From contig NZ_JBHSFP010000022.1 of NCBI RefSeq assembly GCF_042654065.1, forward strand, positions 92,791 to 156,790: a DNA stretch of 64,000 nt. Reading direction: 5' to 3'. Within the stretch, counting starts at the first letter, position 1; every line of letters begins with the position of its first letter. The DNA is from Sphaerisporangium dianthi. GTDB lineage: Bacteria > Actinomycetota > Actinomycetes > Streptosporangiales > Streptosporangiaceae. The notes beneath the pieces were generated by a model that made no database searches, had not been told where the DNA came from, and worked only from the letters and a program-made list of their open reading frames with translations. Shown one piece after another: positions 8,607 through 17,473 of the stretch. The position numbers were made by a program, and so were the translations under genes.

Positions 8607-9659
8607 TCAGGTGTGCGCGGCGAGCTTGTCGGCCGTCTCGGCGTCGGTGAGCGCCTGGATGACCGCGGACAGGTCGCCGTCCAGCACCTGGTCGAGGTTG
8701 TACGCCTTGAAACCTACGCGGTGGTCGGAGATGCGGTTCTCCGGATAGTTGTACGTGCGGACGCGTTCGGAGCGGTCGACCGTCCGCACCTGCGACTTGC
8801 GCTCGGCCGAAGCGGCGGCGTCGGCCTCTTCCTGCGCGATCGCCAGCAGCCGCGCACGCAGGATGCGCAGCGCCGACTCCTTGTTCTGGAGCTGGCTCTT
8901 CTCGTTCTGGCAGGAGACGACCACGCCGGTCGGGACGTGGGTGATGCGCACCGCCGAGTCGGTCGTGTTGACGCTCTGGCCCCCGGGACCGGAACTGCGG
9001 AAGACGTCGATGCGCAGGTCGTTGGGGTCGATCTGGACGTCGACCTCCTCCGCCTCGGGATACACCAGGACGCCGGCCGCGGAGGTGTGGATGCGCCCCT
9101 GCGACTCGGTGACCGGCACCCGCTGGACCCGGTGGACGCCGCCCTCGTACTTCAGGCGCGACCAGACGCCGTCGGCGCCCTTGCCCTTCACCGCGACGGT
9201 GACGTCCTTGTAGCCGCCGAGATCGGAGTGCTGGGCGTCGATGATCTCGGTCTTCCAGCCGACGCGCTCGGCGTACCGGAGGTACATGCGCAGCAGGTCG
9301 CCGGCGAACAGCGCCGACTCTTCGCCGCCCTCCCCCGCCTTGATCTCCATGATGATGTCCTTGTCATCGCTGGGATCGCGCGGGATCAGCAGGTGCTTGA
9401 GTCGTTCCTCCAGGGGGGCGATGCGCCCTTCCAGCTGCGTGGCCTCCTCGGCGAACGCCGAGTCCTCGGTGGCGAGCTCCTTGGCCGCCTGGAGGTCGTC
9501 GCGGACGCCCTCCAGCTCGCGGTAGACCGACACGATGGGGGTCAGCTGCGCGTAGCGCTTGCCCAGGGTGCGGGCCTGGTTCTGGTCGGCGTGCACAGCG
9601 GGATCGGCGAGCCTCTGCTCAAGCTCCGCGTACTCGTTGAGCAACTCGTCGAGATTCAC
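8607..9659 (-). CDS. prfA: Peptide chain release factor 1
   Basis: RF1 recognises UAA and UAG stop codons and triggers peptidyl-tRNA hydrolysis on the ribosome. The 350-residue protein shows the RF1-type PVT discriminator tripeptide (within QRVPVTESQGR) and the catalytic GGQ (SSGPGGQSVNT, about residues 226-228). The helical domain 1 is complete. I chose GTG 9659 (VNLDELLNEY), with AAGGA 6-7 nt upstream; a GTG eight codons earlier is in frame but has a poorer site. It lies between rpmE and prmC, the classical order. Confidence 0.95.
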   Translation of the reverse strand: MNLDELLNEYAELEQRLADPAVHADQNQARTLGKRYAQLTPIVSVYRELEGVRDDLQAAKELATEDSAFAEEATQLEGRIAPLEERLKHLLIPRDPSDDKDIIMEIKAGEGGEESALFAGDLLRMYLRYAERVGWKTEIIDAQHSDLGGYKDVTVAVKGKGADGVWSRLKYEGGVHRVQRVPVTESQGRIHTSAAGVLVYPEAEEVDVQIDPNDLRIDVFRSSGPGGQSVNTTDSAVRITHVPTGVVVSCQNEKSQLQNKESALRILRARLLAIAQEEADAAASAERKSQVRTVDRSERVRTYNYPENRISDHRVGFKAYNLDQVLDGDLSAVIQALTDAETADKLAAHT

Positions 9660-9720
9660 CGTGCGTCCTTCTTCCCTCACCACCGGCGAGAACCTGGGTC
9701 ATCACCAAGAACGCCGACCC

Positions 9721-9750
9721 GGGCATGCCCCCGTGCGCGGGGGCATGCCG
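9721..9750 (-). terminator. Hairpin terminator after rpmE
   Basis: GGCATGCCCCC (9722-9732) is the exact reverse complement of 9739-9749, with one further G-C pair and a 4-nt loop, making a 12-bp stem. It lies 21 bp past the rpmE stop and before prfA. No U-tract follows, as is common in high-GC actinomycetes. Confidence 0.75.
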
Positions 9751-9770
9751 AGCCGGCGTCGGTCGCGGAG

Positions 9771-9989
9771 CTACTTGCTCGCGGGCTTCTTGCCGAAGCG
9801 CTTCTCGAAGCGGGCCACCCGGCCGCCGGTGTCCAGGATCTTCTGCTTGCCCGTGTAGAAGGGGTGGCAGGCGGAGCACACGTCGGCGTGGATGACGCCG
9901 TTCTTGGCGGTGCTGCGGGTGGTGAAGCTGGCGCCACAGCTGCAGGTCACCTGCGTGGTGGCATAAGTCGGGTGAATGTCGGGCTTCAT
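9771..9989 (-). CDS. rpmE: 50S ribosomal protein L31, zinc-binding type
   Basis: A 72-residue L31 beginning MKPDIHPTY. Cysteines in TCSCGASF and DVCSACHPFYTG form the C+ zinc-binding set, so this is the zinc-containing form used when zinc is sufficient. The C-terminus KRFGKKPASK is basic, as expected. The frame extends upstream but without conservation; ATG 9989 is the family start and AGAGAGG precedes it. It is followed by a strong hairpin and then prfA. Confidence 0.95.
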   Translation of the reverse strand: MKPDIHPTYATTQVTCSCGASFTTRSTAKNGVIHADVCSACHPFYTGKQKILDTGGRVARFEKRFGKKPASK

Positions 9990-10275
9990 CTCAATCCTCT
10001 CTGGCGCGGTCGCCGGGTCGCCTTCGTCTCTCGCGGTCAGCTGACACGCGGACGGGCGGGAACCGGAACCGCCGTTCGGTCGGCTACCAGTGTGCCAGAT
10101 CCTGTAACCCCGCCAGGCCATCGCTCATTCCCGGCGAAGGCCGGACCCGGCACCTGCCCTCCCGGCTGCCGGGGTGACCCGCCGAGCTTAGGCCCCCGGC
10201 CGCACAGGTTCGGCGAAATCACCCCCGTGCGACCGCAAAAGTTCGGTAACAGTGCCCGGTGCCGGAGTTCGGCGG

Positions 10276-10944
10276 TCACACTCTGCGCAGGTAGGCCAGC
10301 ACGGCCAGGACGCGGCGATGATCGTCGGGAGCGGGGTCGAGGCCGAGCTTGCCGAAGATGCCGGAAATGTGTTTTTCGACGGCGCCCTCGCTGATGCCCA
10401 GGCGGGCGGCGATCGCGTTGTTCGACCGCCCCTCGGCCATCAGCCCCAGCACCTCCGCCTCCCTGGCCGTCAGGGAGTCCAGGCGCTCATGGCTCCCGCG
10501 GCGGCTCAGCAGCTGGACCACCACCTCGGGGTCGATGACCGTCCCGCCCGCGGCGACCCGCCGGACCGCGTCGAGGAACTCCGTCACGTCGGCGATGCGC
10601 TCTTTGAGCAGGTAGCCGACCGCGGCGGCGCCCCGGCCGATGAGCTCGGTGGCGTACCGCTCCTCGACGTACTGCGACAGCACCAGCACGGGCAGGCCGG
10701 GCACCAGCGACCGCGCCTGCAGGGCGGCGCGGAGCCCTTCGTCGGTGTGGCTCGGCGGCATCCGCACGTCGACGACCGCGAGGTCGGGCCGATGCGCGCG
10801 CACCGATTCGACCAGAGCCGGCCCGTCGCCCACCGCGGCGACCGTTTCGATGCCGCCGTCGCCGAGCAGCCTGATCAGGCCCTCGCGCAACAGGACGGAG
10901 TCCTCCGCGATCACCACCCGCACCCCGGGCACCCCCACCCTCAC
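10276..10944 (-). CDS. NarL/FixJ-family response regulator
   Basis: A 222-residue two-component transcription factor. The receiver domain (about 8-125) has the acidic pair in VIAEDS, the phospho-acceptor Asp in LAVVDVRMPP and the conserved Lys in YLLKERI. A C-terminal LuxR-type helix-turn-helix (about 155-215) has LTAREAEVLGLMAEGRSN and GAVEKHISGIFGKL. The start is a GTG at 10944; a GTG 21 bp downstream is also possible. It sits 79 bp beyond the stop of the cognate histidine kinase, so the two form an operon. The signal and target genes are unknown. Confidence 0.9.
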   Translation of the reverse strand: MRVGVPGVRVVIAEDSVLLREGLIRLLGDGGIETVAAVGDGPALVESVRAHRPDLAVVDVRMPPSHTDEGLRAALQARSLVPGLPVLVLSQYVEERYATELIGRGAAAVGYLLKERIADVTEFLDAVRRVAAGGTVIDPEVVVQLLSRRGSHERLDSLTAREAEVLGLMAEGRSNNAIAARLGISEGAVEKHISGIFGKLGLDPAPDDHRRVLAVLAYLRRV

Positions 10945-11023
10945 TCGATCACGCCGTCACGCCCACCCGGTCCGGCGGCACCGGGGAACGGCCGGCGCCA
11001 GGGAACGGCCGGCGCCGGGGACC

Positions 11024-12316
11024 TCACCACTCGCACGGTAACGCCGCCCTGATGAGTGTGGGGCCCCCGGACGGGCTTTCGATCGCGAGCGTGCCGTCGA
11101 TGGTGGCCGCGCGGTCGGCGAGACCCGCCAGCCCGCCCCCCGGCCGGGCGTGGGCGCCACCGACGCCGTTGTCGCGTACCTCCACCACCACGCGCTGTTC
11201 CTGGCGGCCCACCCGGACCGACGCCTCCGTCGCCACCGAATGCTTGGCGATGTTCGCCAGCGACTCGGCGACGATGAAGTACGCGATGCTCTCGACCGCC
11301 GCGGGCGGCCGGTCGGCGATCTCCACCCTGACCTCCACGCGCACCGGCGCGCGGGCGGCCAGCGCCGACAGGGCGGCGTCGAGGCCCCTGTCGGTGAGGA
11401 TCGCGGGATAGATGCCGCGCGCCAGGTCGCGTAACTCGGCGATGGCGGCCTTGGTGCCCAGGTGGGCCTGCGCCAGCAGCGCACGCGCCTCGTCGGGCTC
11501 GGTGTCGAACTTCGCCTGTGCCCTGCCGAGGTCGAGGGCCACGGCCAGCAACCGCTGCTGCGCGCCGTCGTGCAGGTCGCGTTCGATCCTGCGGCGCTCC
11601 GCCTCGGCGGCGTCCACGCCCCTGGCCCGGCTGGCACGCAGATGCTTCACCCGTGCCTCGTCGCCGGGGCCGAGCAGCGCCATGGCCAGCGTGCCATGGA
11701 GCCAGGCCATGCCGCGCACCACGTACAGCGTGGCGCACAGCAGGACCAGGCCGCCGAGCGCCCAGGGCAGCGCCTCGGGCACGGTGTCGAGCACGAGCCG
11801 GTCGTTGATCTGCGTGCGCACGCCGTACAGGACCAGGACGGGCTGTGCGATCAGCTCTATGGAGGAGGCTCCCATGGCGAACGTCGCGAAGGACTCGACC
11901 AGCCCGAGCGGGAGCAGCAGGAACAGGTAGCCGAGATCCTTGTAGGTGGCGGGATCGGCGAACAGCCGGCGCAGAGCGCGCATGACGCCCTCGCCTTCGC
12001 TCGGCTGGTAGGGGTGGGGAATGGTGACGCCGAACGCCAGGCGCAGCAGCCGCCGCTCGAGCATGGCGCCGCCCCGCCAGACCAGCATGGTCACCACCAG
12101 CATGGGCAGGCCCACCCAGATCACCAGCAGGGCGAAGGAGAGCGTCAGCCCTGACACCAGGATGACGAACCAGGCGACGCCCCAGAACATGCTGAGCAGC
12201 AGGTAGGGCACCGCCCGCCAGGTCATGGGGTCGACCAGCAGGCCCAGCGGGCCGCGGGAGCCGAACGGCACCCGCATGCGCAGGGGCGGGCGCCCCGTCA
12301 CCGCCTCGCCGGCCAT
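11024..12316 (-). CDS. NarL-type sensor histidine kinase with putative sensor membrane domain
   Basis: A 430-residue kinase. The N-terminal half holds four hydrophobic segments arranged as two pairs (about residues 30-75 and 130-220), matching the putative-sensor membrane domain found in actinobacterial kinases. The HisKA_3 dimerisation domain has the phospho-acceptor His in ERDLHDGAQQRL, and the ATPase domain has AESLANIAKHS (N box) and VRDNGVGG (G1). ATG 12316 follows GAGGGG. It phosphorylates the regulator encoded next to it. The pair interrupts the usual rho-rpmE adjacency. Confidence 0.88.
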   Translation of the reverse strand: MAGEAVTGRPPLRMRVPFGSRGPLGLLVDPMTWRAVPYLLLSMFWGVAWFVILVSGLTLSFALLVIWVGLPMLVVTMLVWRGGAMLERRLLRLAFGVTIPHPYQPSEGEGVMRALRRLFADPATYKDLGYLFLLLPLGLVESFATFAMGASSIELIAQPVLVLYGVRTQINDRLVLDTVPEALPWALGGLVLLCATLYVVRGMAWLHGTLAMALLGPGDEARVKHLRASRARGVDAAEAERRRIERDLHDGAQQRLLAVALDLGRAQAKFDTEPDEARALLAQAHLGTKAAIAELRDLARGIYPAILTDRGLDAALSALAARAPVRVEVRVEIADRPPAAVESIAYFIVAESLANIAKHSVATEASVRVGRQEQRVVVEVRDNGVGGAHARPGGGLAGLADRAATIDGTLAIESPSGGPTLIRAALPCEW

Positions 12317-12454
12317 GCCACACCCCTCACGTCGAGCCGCGCCCGCAGGCCTGTCAGGTCGTACGGGAAGAGCCTGCCAAGCCGCCGCGCCCCACGCCAT
12401 GGAGTTACCACCCGAGGAGGGCTGTGGCCAGCCCCACCTCATGGACCGCTTGCG

Positions 12455-12484
12455 CCGGCCGGGTGAACGCAAAGGCCCGGCCGG
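12455..12484 (-). terminator. Hairpin downstream of rho
   Basis: CCGGCCGGG (12455-12463) pairs perfectly with CCCGGCCGG (12476-12484) across a 12-nt loop. It lies about 65 bp past the rho stop and before the sensor kinase, so it may end the rho transcript. Confidence 0.5.
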
Positions 12485-12549
12485 GCGCGGGAGCGAGAGC
12501 TCCGGCCTGGCCGGGCGAGTGCGTTTGCCGTGGGTGGAGCGGACGAAGG

Positions 12550-14598
12550 TCAGTCGCGATCGGAGCTGACCGTCGTCTTCTGCACCTGGAGCAGGAACTC
12601 GGCGTTGGACTGCGTCTCGCGCATCTTCTCCAGCAGGAGCTCCAGCGCCTGCTGCATGTCGAGCGCGTGCAGCACGCGGCGGAGCTTCCAGACGATCTGC
12701 AGCTCGTCCCTGGACATCAGGATCTCTTCCTTACGGGTGCCGGACGCGTCGACGTCCACCGCGGGGAAGATGCGCTTGTCAGCCAGGGAGCGGTTGAGCT
12801 TCAGCTCTGCGTTGCCGGTGCCCTTGAACTCCTCGAAGATGACCTCGTCCATCTTGGAGCCGGTCTCGACCAGCGCCGTGGCGAGGATCGTCAGCGAGCC
12901 GCCGTTCTCGATGTTGCGCGCCGCGCCGAAGAACCGCTTGGGCGGGTACAGCGCGGTCGAGTCGACACCACCGGACAGGATGCGCCCGGACGCCGGGGCG
13001 GCCAGGTTGTAGGCCCGGCCGAGGCGGGTGATGGAGTCGAGGAGCACGACCACGTCGTGGCCGAGCTCCACCAGCCGCTTGGCGCGCTCGATGGCGAGCT
13101 CGGCGACGGTGGTGTGGTCCTCGGCGGGACGGTCGAAGGTCGAGTGGATGACCTCGCCCTTCACCGACCGCTGCATGTCGGTGACCTCTTCGGGACGCTC
13201 GTCCACCAGGACGACCATCAGGTGGCACTCGGGGTTGTTCCGGGTGATCGCGTTGGCGATCGCCTGGAGCACCATCGTCTTGCCGGCCTTGGGCGGGGAG
13301 ACGATGAGGCCGCGCTGGCCCTTGCCGATGGGCGCCACCAGATCGATGATGCGCGTCGTCAGGATGTTGGGGTCGGTCTCCAGGCGCAGCCGCTCCTGCG
13401 GGTAGAGCGGGGTGAGCTTGGAGAAGTCGGGGCGGTTGCGCGACTGCTCGGGGTCCATGCCGTTGACGGTGTCGAGCCGCACAAGGGCGTTGAACTTCTC
13501 ACGGCGCTCGCCGTCGCGGGGCTGGCGCACCGCTCCGGTGATGACGTCGCCCTTGCGCAGGCCGTTGCGGCGGATCTGCGCGAGCGAGACGTACACGTCG
13601 TTGGCGCCGGGCAGGTAGCCGCTGGTGCGGACGAACGCGTAGTTGTCCAGGATGTCGAGGATGCCGGCGATCGGGATGAGGACGTCGTCGTCACCGATCA
13701 CGGGCTCGTTGCTGTCGAAACGGTCGCGGCCGCGCCGGTTGCGCTCCCTGAACCTGCCGCGGCGGCCGCGGCGGTCGTCGTCACCCTGGAGATCGCGGCC
13801 CTGGTCGCGGTCCCGACCCTGGTCGCGGCCCTGGTCGCGGGTCTGCTCGCGGCCCTGGTCGCGGTCACGGCCCTGGTCGCGGGTCTGCTCGCGCCCCTGG
13901 TCGCGAGACTGCTCGCGGCCCTGGTCACGGGACTGGTCACGGCCCTGGTCGCGAGACTGCTCACGGCGGCCCGGGGCGTCGCCCGCGTCGGCGGCGCGCT
14001 GCTCGGGACGCGTGTTGTCGTTGCGGTTGTCGGGGCGGTTGTCGCCACGCTCGCGACGGTCGCTGCCACGGCCGCGGCGCTCGCCGCGCTCGCGGCGGGA
14101 CTCGCCGCGCTCGGGGCGGCCCTCGGACTGCGGGGCCTCGACCGGGGCCGAGGCGGTGGCGGCCGCGGCGACGGGGGCCTGTTCAGGGGCCTGCGTCTCG
14201 ACGGCGGGAACGCGCTCTTCGCGGGTCTCGACGGCGGTCTCGACCGGCGCAGGGCGGGAACGTTCCCGACGGGTACGGGTGGGGCGCTCGGCCACCGGCT
14301 CGGCCGTGACCGTGGGAGCCGGGGCGGCGACAGGCTCGGCGGGGGCGGAGGTGGAGGCACCGTCAGCAGATACGCCCTGCTTCTCCTGGATGGCCGCGAT
14401 GAGCTGGCTCTTGCGCATCCGTCCGGTCCCGCTGATGCCGAGGCTCGACGCGAGAGCCTGCAGCTCGGGCAGCACCATGGCCGCGAGGCCGGTGCCGGAG
14501 CGACGGCGCGGCCTGGCCGCGGCGCGGGTGGGGGTGTCGCCGGCGGCCGACGGCGCTGTGCCGGTGGCGTCGGAGAGGAGTTCGGTGGTGTCGCTCAA
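12550..14598 (-). CDS. rho: Transcription termination factor Rho, with Arg/Gln/Asp-rich insertion
   Basis: Hexameric RNA-dependent ATPase that terminates transcription. The 682-residue protein has an N-terminal Rho_N helix region (LPELQALASSLGISGTGRMRKSQLI), a long low-complexity insertion (about 95-300), the RNA-binding domain with GYAFVRTSGYL-like sequence (here NYAFVRTSGYLPG), and the ATPase core with Walker A SPPKAGKT, Walker B HDVVVLLDSITR and the Q/R-loop region. The insertion, rich in RDQGR/RDQSR repeats at about residues 208-273, is typical in kind for high-GC actinobacteria but here unusually regular. The start MSDTTELL is at 14598. It lies upstream of rpmE and downstream of thrB. 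Confidence 0.96.
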   Translation of the reverse strand: MSDTTELLSDATGTAPSAAGDTPTRAAARPRRRSGTGLAAMVLPELQALASSLGISGTGRMRKSQLIAAIQEKQGVSADGASTSAPAEPVAAPAPTVTAEPVAERPTRTRRERSRPAPVETAVETREERVPAVETQAPEQAPVAAAATASAPVEAPQSEGRPERGESRRERGERRGRGSDRRERGDNRPDNRNDNTRPEQRAADAGDAPGRREQSRDQGRDQSRDQGREQSRDQGREQTRDQGRDRDQGREQTRDQGRDQGRDRDQGRDLQGDDDRRGRRGRFRERNRRGRDRFDSNEPVIGDDDVLIPIAGILDILDNYAFVRTSGYLPGANDVYVSLAQIRRNGLRKGDVITGAVRQPRDGERREKFNALVRLDTVNGMDPEQSRNRPDFSKLTPLYPQERLRLETDPNILTTRIIDLVAPIGKGQRGLIVSPPKAGKTMVLQAIANAITRNNPECHLMVVLVDERPEEVTDMQRSVKGEVIHSTFDRPAEDHTTVAELAIERAKRLVELGHDVVVLLDSITRLGRAYNLAAPASGRILSGGVDSTALYPPKRFFGAARNIENGGSLTILATALVETGSKMDEVIFEEFKGTGNAELKLNRSLADKRIFPAVDVDASGTRKEEILMSRDELQIVWKLRRVLHALDMQQALELLLEKMRETQSNAEFLLQVQKTTVSSDRD
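13780..13975. repeat. RDQGR-coding short repeats inside rho
   Basis: Runs of CCTGGTCGCGG-like 12-18-bp units on the plus strand encode (on the minus strand) at least twelve tandem RDQGR, RDQSR or REQ(S/T) peptides within the Rho insertion domain. The strongly repetitive DNA produces long antisense open frames that are not genes. Confidence 0.8.
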
Positions 14599-15050
14599 CT
14601 AAAAGGTCCTTCCCAGGGGTCGGGCGTCGGCCACGATCAGCCAGGCGTCCCGGTGATGCGACCCGGCGGGACAGACCGGGTCGGGCTGGACGAAATCTCA
14701 AAGATGTCGGTAAACCGGTGCGTCGAACCGGCGCGTGGCCGTCACCGTCGAGATTCGTGAGCCGTTGGGGGCCCGGGGGTCGCCCCCCGGCTGGTTACCG
14801 CCGACCAGATGTCGATGCCAGTCGAACGCGCATGTCCCCGATTACGCCGCTTCTCGACGCGCCAACCGGATGTGGAGCAACCGGAGGCGATGAATTCGGG
14901 AAGCCCGCTGTGCGGCCTGCGTCTTGCGACGCAAGGCGCGATCCAGCGATGTATGGCTGACAAGCACGCACCCGCAACGGGGGCATCTGGTGCGGCTATC
15001 AGCCTAACATCACCAGCGCACACTGCTATTCCCTGAAGGTCGAAGATGCA
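14599..15050. other. thrB-rho intergenic region
   Basis: This 452-bp gap has no convincing gene on either strand. It must carry the rho promoter (minus strand). The only clear structure is CTTGCG-A-CGCAAG at 14923-14935, a perfect 6-bp dyad about 325 bp upstream of rho. GC content falls locally around 14830-14910 and 14990-15050. Confidence 0.4.
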
Positions 15051-15989
15051 TCAGCGTGTCTCGGGAGATTCAACGCTCGCGCCGGACCGATCGACGTCCA
15101 ATGGCTGGATGTGCCAGTCACTACCCACTTCCGACGCGATCAAATCATGGATATCCGCCGTTCCGAACACCAGGACCGTTGGACCGGCGCCTGACACAAC
15201 GGCGGGAACCCCTGCCACGCGGAGACGTTTTACCAGATCGGCGGTGCCCGGCATCGCAGGCGCGCGGTAGGCCTGGTGCAGGCGGTCTTCGGTGGCGGCG
15301 AGCAACAGCCCGCTCTCGGGCCGCTGGGTCAGCGCCGCGATGAGCAGGGCCGCGCGTCCGGCGTTCGCCACAGCGTCGGCATGCGGCACGTCCTTCGGCA
15401 GGAGCCCGCGCGCCTCCTCGGTGGACAGCCGGGTTCTCGGCACGCACACCACAGGTCGGACGCCCCCATGCGGACTCAGTTCAAGCTTATGCGGTGTTCC
15501 CGACAGGTCGCTCCATGCGATGGTCAGCCCTCCGGACAGGCAGGGGGCGACGTTGTCGGGATGGCCCTCCATGCGCGTGGCCAGCGCGAAGACGTCGTCG
15601 TCCGAGAGCGCGGGAGCGGCGAGCGCGCGGGCGGCGAGAATGCCCGCGCAGATGGCCGCCGAGGAGGAGCCGAGGCCGCGGGCGTGCGGAATGCGATTGT
15701 GACATCGCAGCCGCAGGCGTCGCGGCTGCGGTACGCCGGCGAGGTCGAGGGTGGCGCGGATGGCCCTGACGATCAGGTGACCCTCGCCGGTGTCCAGTTC
15801 GCCGGCGCCTTCCCCCTCGACGTGCACCTCGATGCCCGGGACGTCGTCCCCGGCGCCTGACGAACCGTCGAGAACGGAGACCTCGACCTCGTCGTAAAGG
15901 GTGAGGGCGAGCCCCAGCGAGTCGAAGCCCGGGCCGAGATTCGCGCTGGTGGCGGGCACACGGACCACGACGGTGCTGCTCGGTGACAT
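15051..15989 (-). CDS. thrB: Homoserine kinase
   Basis: This GHMP-family kinase phosphorylates L-homoserine to O-phosphohomoserine in threonine synthesis. The 312-residue protein carries the N-terminal VRVPATSANLGPGFDSLG motif, the ATP-binding loop IPHARGLGSSSAA and a C-terminal GVPAVVSGAGPTVLVF motif. ATG 15989 has GAGGAA 5 nt upstream and is preferred over the start four codons earlier. It follows thrC by 129 bp on the same strand. The enzyme is complete and of normal length. Confidence 0.95.
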   Translation of the reverse strand: MSPSSTVVVRVPATSANLGPGFDSLGLALTLYDEVEVSVLDGSSGAGDDVPGIEVHVEGEGAGELDTGEGHLIVRAIRATLDLAGVPQPRRLRLRCHNRIPHARGLGSSSAAICAGILAARALAAPALSDDDVFALATRMEGHPDNVAPCLSGGLTIAWSDLSGTPHKLELSPHGGVRPVVCVPRTRLSTEEARGLLPKDVPHADAVANAGRAALLIAALTQRPESGLLLAATEDRLHQAYRAPAMPGTADLVKRLRVAGVPAVVSGAGPTVLVFGTADIHDLIASEVGSDWHIQPLDVDRSGASVESPETR

Positions 15990-16118
15990 GCGTTTCCTCA
16001 AAGGGATGCGGTCGATCTCGGCCGATCATACGGTCGCGCCCGGCATTTCGCGCTGCGAGGTCGCCCTCGATGATCGCGCGGTCGCCGGGCGCGCGCGGCG
16101 GGGGCGCGCCCGGCGTCG

Positions 16119-17171
16119 CTACGCGAGTTCGAGCGCGGCGGCCGCCGCGAAGGCGTCGACCGGGATGGTCAACGGGGTGGGCGCGCCGGAGATCGCCCAG
16201 TCGGGGTCTTTGAGGCCGTTGCCGGTGACGGTGCACACGACACGCTCACCCGGGCGGACGAGCCCCTGCTCATGGGCCTGGAACAGCCCTGCGACGCTCG
16301 CCGCGGAGGCGAGCTCGACGAACACGCCCTCTTCCTGGGCGAGCAGTTTGTACGCCGCGGCGATCTGGCGGTCGGTGACGGCCTGGATGGCGCCCCCCGA
16401 CTCGTCGCGCGCCGCCTCGGCGAGGTGCCAGGAGGCCGGGTTGCCGATGCGGATCGCCGTGGCGATCGTGTGCGGGTGGGTGACCGGTGCGCCGTCGACG
16501 ATGGGCGCCGCCCCGCTGGCCTGGAAACCCAGCATGCGCGGGGTGCGGGTGGCCATGGCGTCCCCGGCGTACTCGCGGTAGCCCATCCAGTAGGCCGAGA
16601 TGTTGCCGGCGTTGCCGACGGGGATGCAGTGCACGTCGGGCGCGTCGCCGAGGGTGTCGACGATCTCGAAGGCCGCGGTCTTCTGCCCCTGGAGGCGGTG
16701 CGGGTTGACCGAGTTGACCAGGGCGATCGGGTAGTTCTCCGCGAGCTTGCAGGTCATCTCGAGGCAGTCGTCGAACGAGCCGTCGACCTGCAGGAGCCTC
16801 GCGCCGTGCACCAGGGCCTGCGCCAGCTTGCCCATGGCGATCTTGCCGCGTGGCACGAGCACCGCGCAGGTCAGCCCGGCGCGGACGGCGTAGGCGGCCG
16901 CGGAGGCGCTGGTGTTGCCGGTGGACGCGCAGATCACGGCCTTGGCGCCCTCTTCGAGCGCCTTGCTGATCGCCACGGTCATGCCACGGTCTTTGAAACT
17001 GCCGGTGGGGTTGAGCCCCTCGACCTTGAGGAACACCTCGCAGCCGGTCAGCGCGGAGACGCGCCGCGCCGGGACCAGCGGGGTGCCGCCTTCGAGCAAC
17101 GTGACCACGGGCGTCGTCGTGGTCACGGGGAGCCGGTCACGGTATTCCTCGATCAGGCCACGCCAAGCCAT
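16119..17171 (-). CDS. thrC: Threonine synthase
   Basis: This PLP enzyme converts O-phosphohomoserine to threonine. The 350-residue protein is the short type found in actinobacteria. Motifs are the PLP lysine in NPTGSFKDRGM, the phosphate loop CASTGNTSASAAA, and IPVGNAGNISAYWMGY. ATG 17171 (MAWRGL) follows GGGAGGA at good spacing; the longer frame upstream is non-conserved. thrB lies downstream. In many actinobacteria hom precedes thrC directly, but here about 9 kb of other genes separates them. Confidence 0.95.
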   Translation of the reverse strand: MAWRGLIEEYRDRLPVTTTTPVVTLLEGGTPLVPARRVSALTGCEVFLKVEGLNPTGSFKDRGMTVAISKALEEGAKAVICASTGNTSASAAAYAVRAGLTCAVLVPRGKIAMGKLAQALVHGARLLQVDGSFDDCLEMTCKLAENYPIALVNSVNPHRLQGQKTAAFEIVDTLGDAPDVHCIPVGNAGNISAYWMGYREYAGDAMATRTPRMLGFQASGAAPIVDGAPVTHPHTIATAIRIGNPASWHLAEAARDESGGAIQAVTDRQIAAAYKLLAQEEGVFVELASAASVAGLFQAHEQGLVRPGERVVCTVTGNGLKDPDWAISGAPTPLTIPVDAFAAAAALELA

Positions 17172-17473
17172 CGTCGCTCCTCCCGCGCCCGGCCCGGGTC
17201 GAGTGGGCACAAGGACGCGTAACCGTGGATCCGCTATACCAGCGGTGTCAGGCAACGAGTCTACGGGGGGCGGGGGCCCCGCCGCGTCCGCTGTCCACAG
17301 GCTGGACCGCTTCTGCGGGGCGTCATCGCCGGCACTCGGCCGGGCGCGCCGAGGGGTTAACGGGAAGCGAACAAGAACGCTTCCCTGAAGAACCCCCGGA
17401 AGCTCACTGTCTCTTTAACCGCTTTTGCCCCACAATTGAGGCAACACCACCATGCTCGGAAGGAAATCTCGCC
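17172..17473. other. Divergent intergenic region thrC / methyltransferase
   Basis: This 302-bp region separates two divergent genes and has no own gene. On the minus strand TATAGC (17233-17238) with a TAGACT-like element 19 bp upstream is a possible thrC promoter. On the plus strand an AT-rich stretch (17410-17440) with CACAAT before the methyltransferase start may be its -10. Both assignments are weak. Confidence 0.3.

Noticed and set aside
12424..14760. 778-residue plus-strand open frame across rho
   Set aside because: It is the antisense shadow of rho, open because of GC-rich, repeat-heavy DNA; it has no domain and overlaps a certain gene.
14923..14935. Transcription terminator at CTTGCGACGCAAG
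   Set aside because: 6-bp stem with 1-nt centre is too tight for an RNA loop and lies far from gene ends; at most a DNA dyad.
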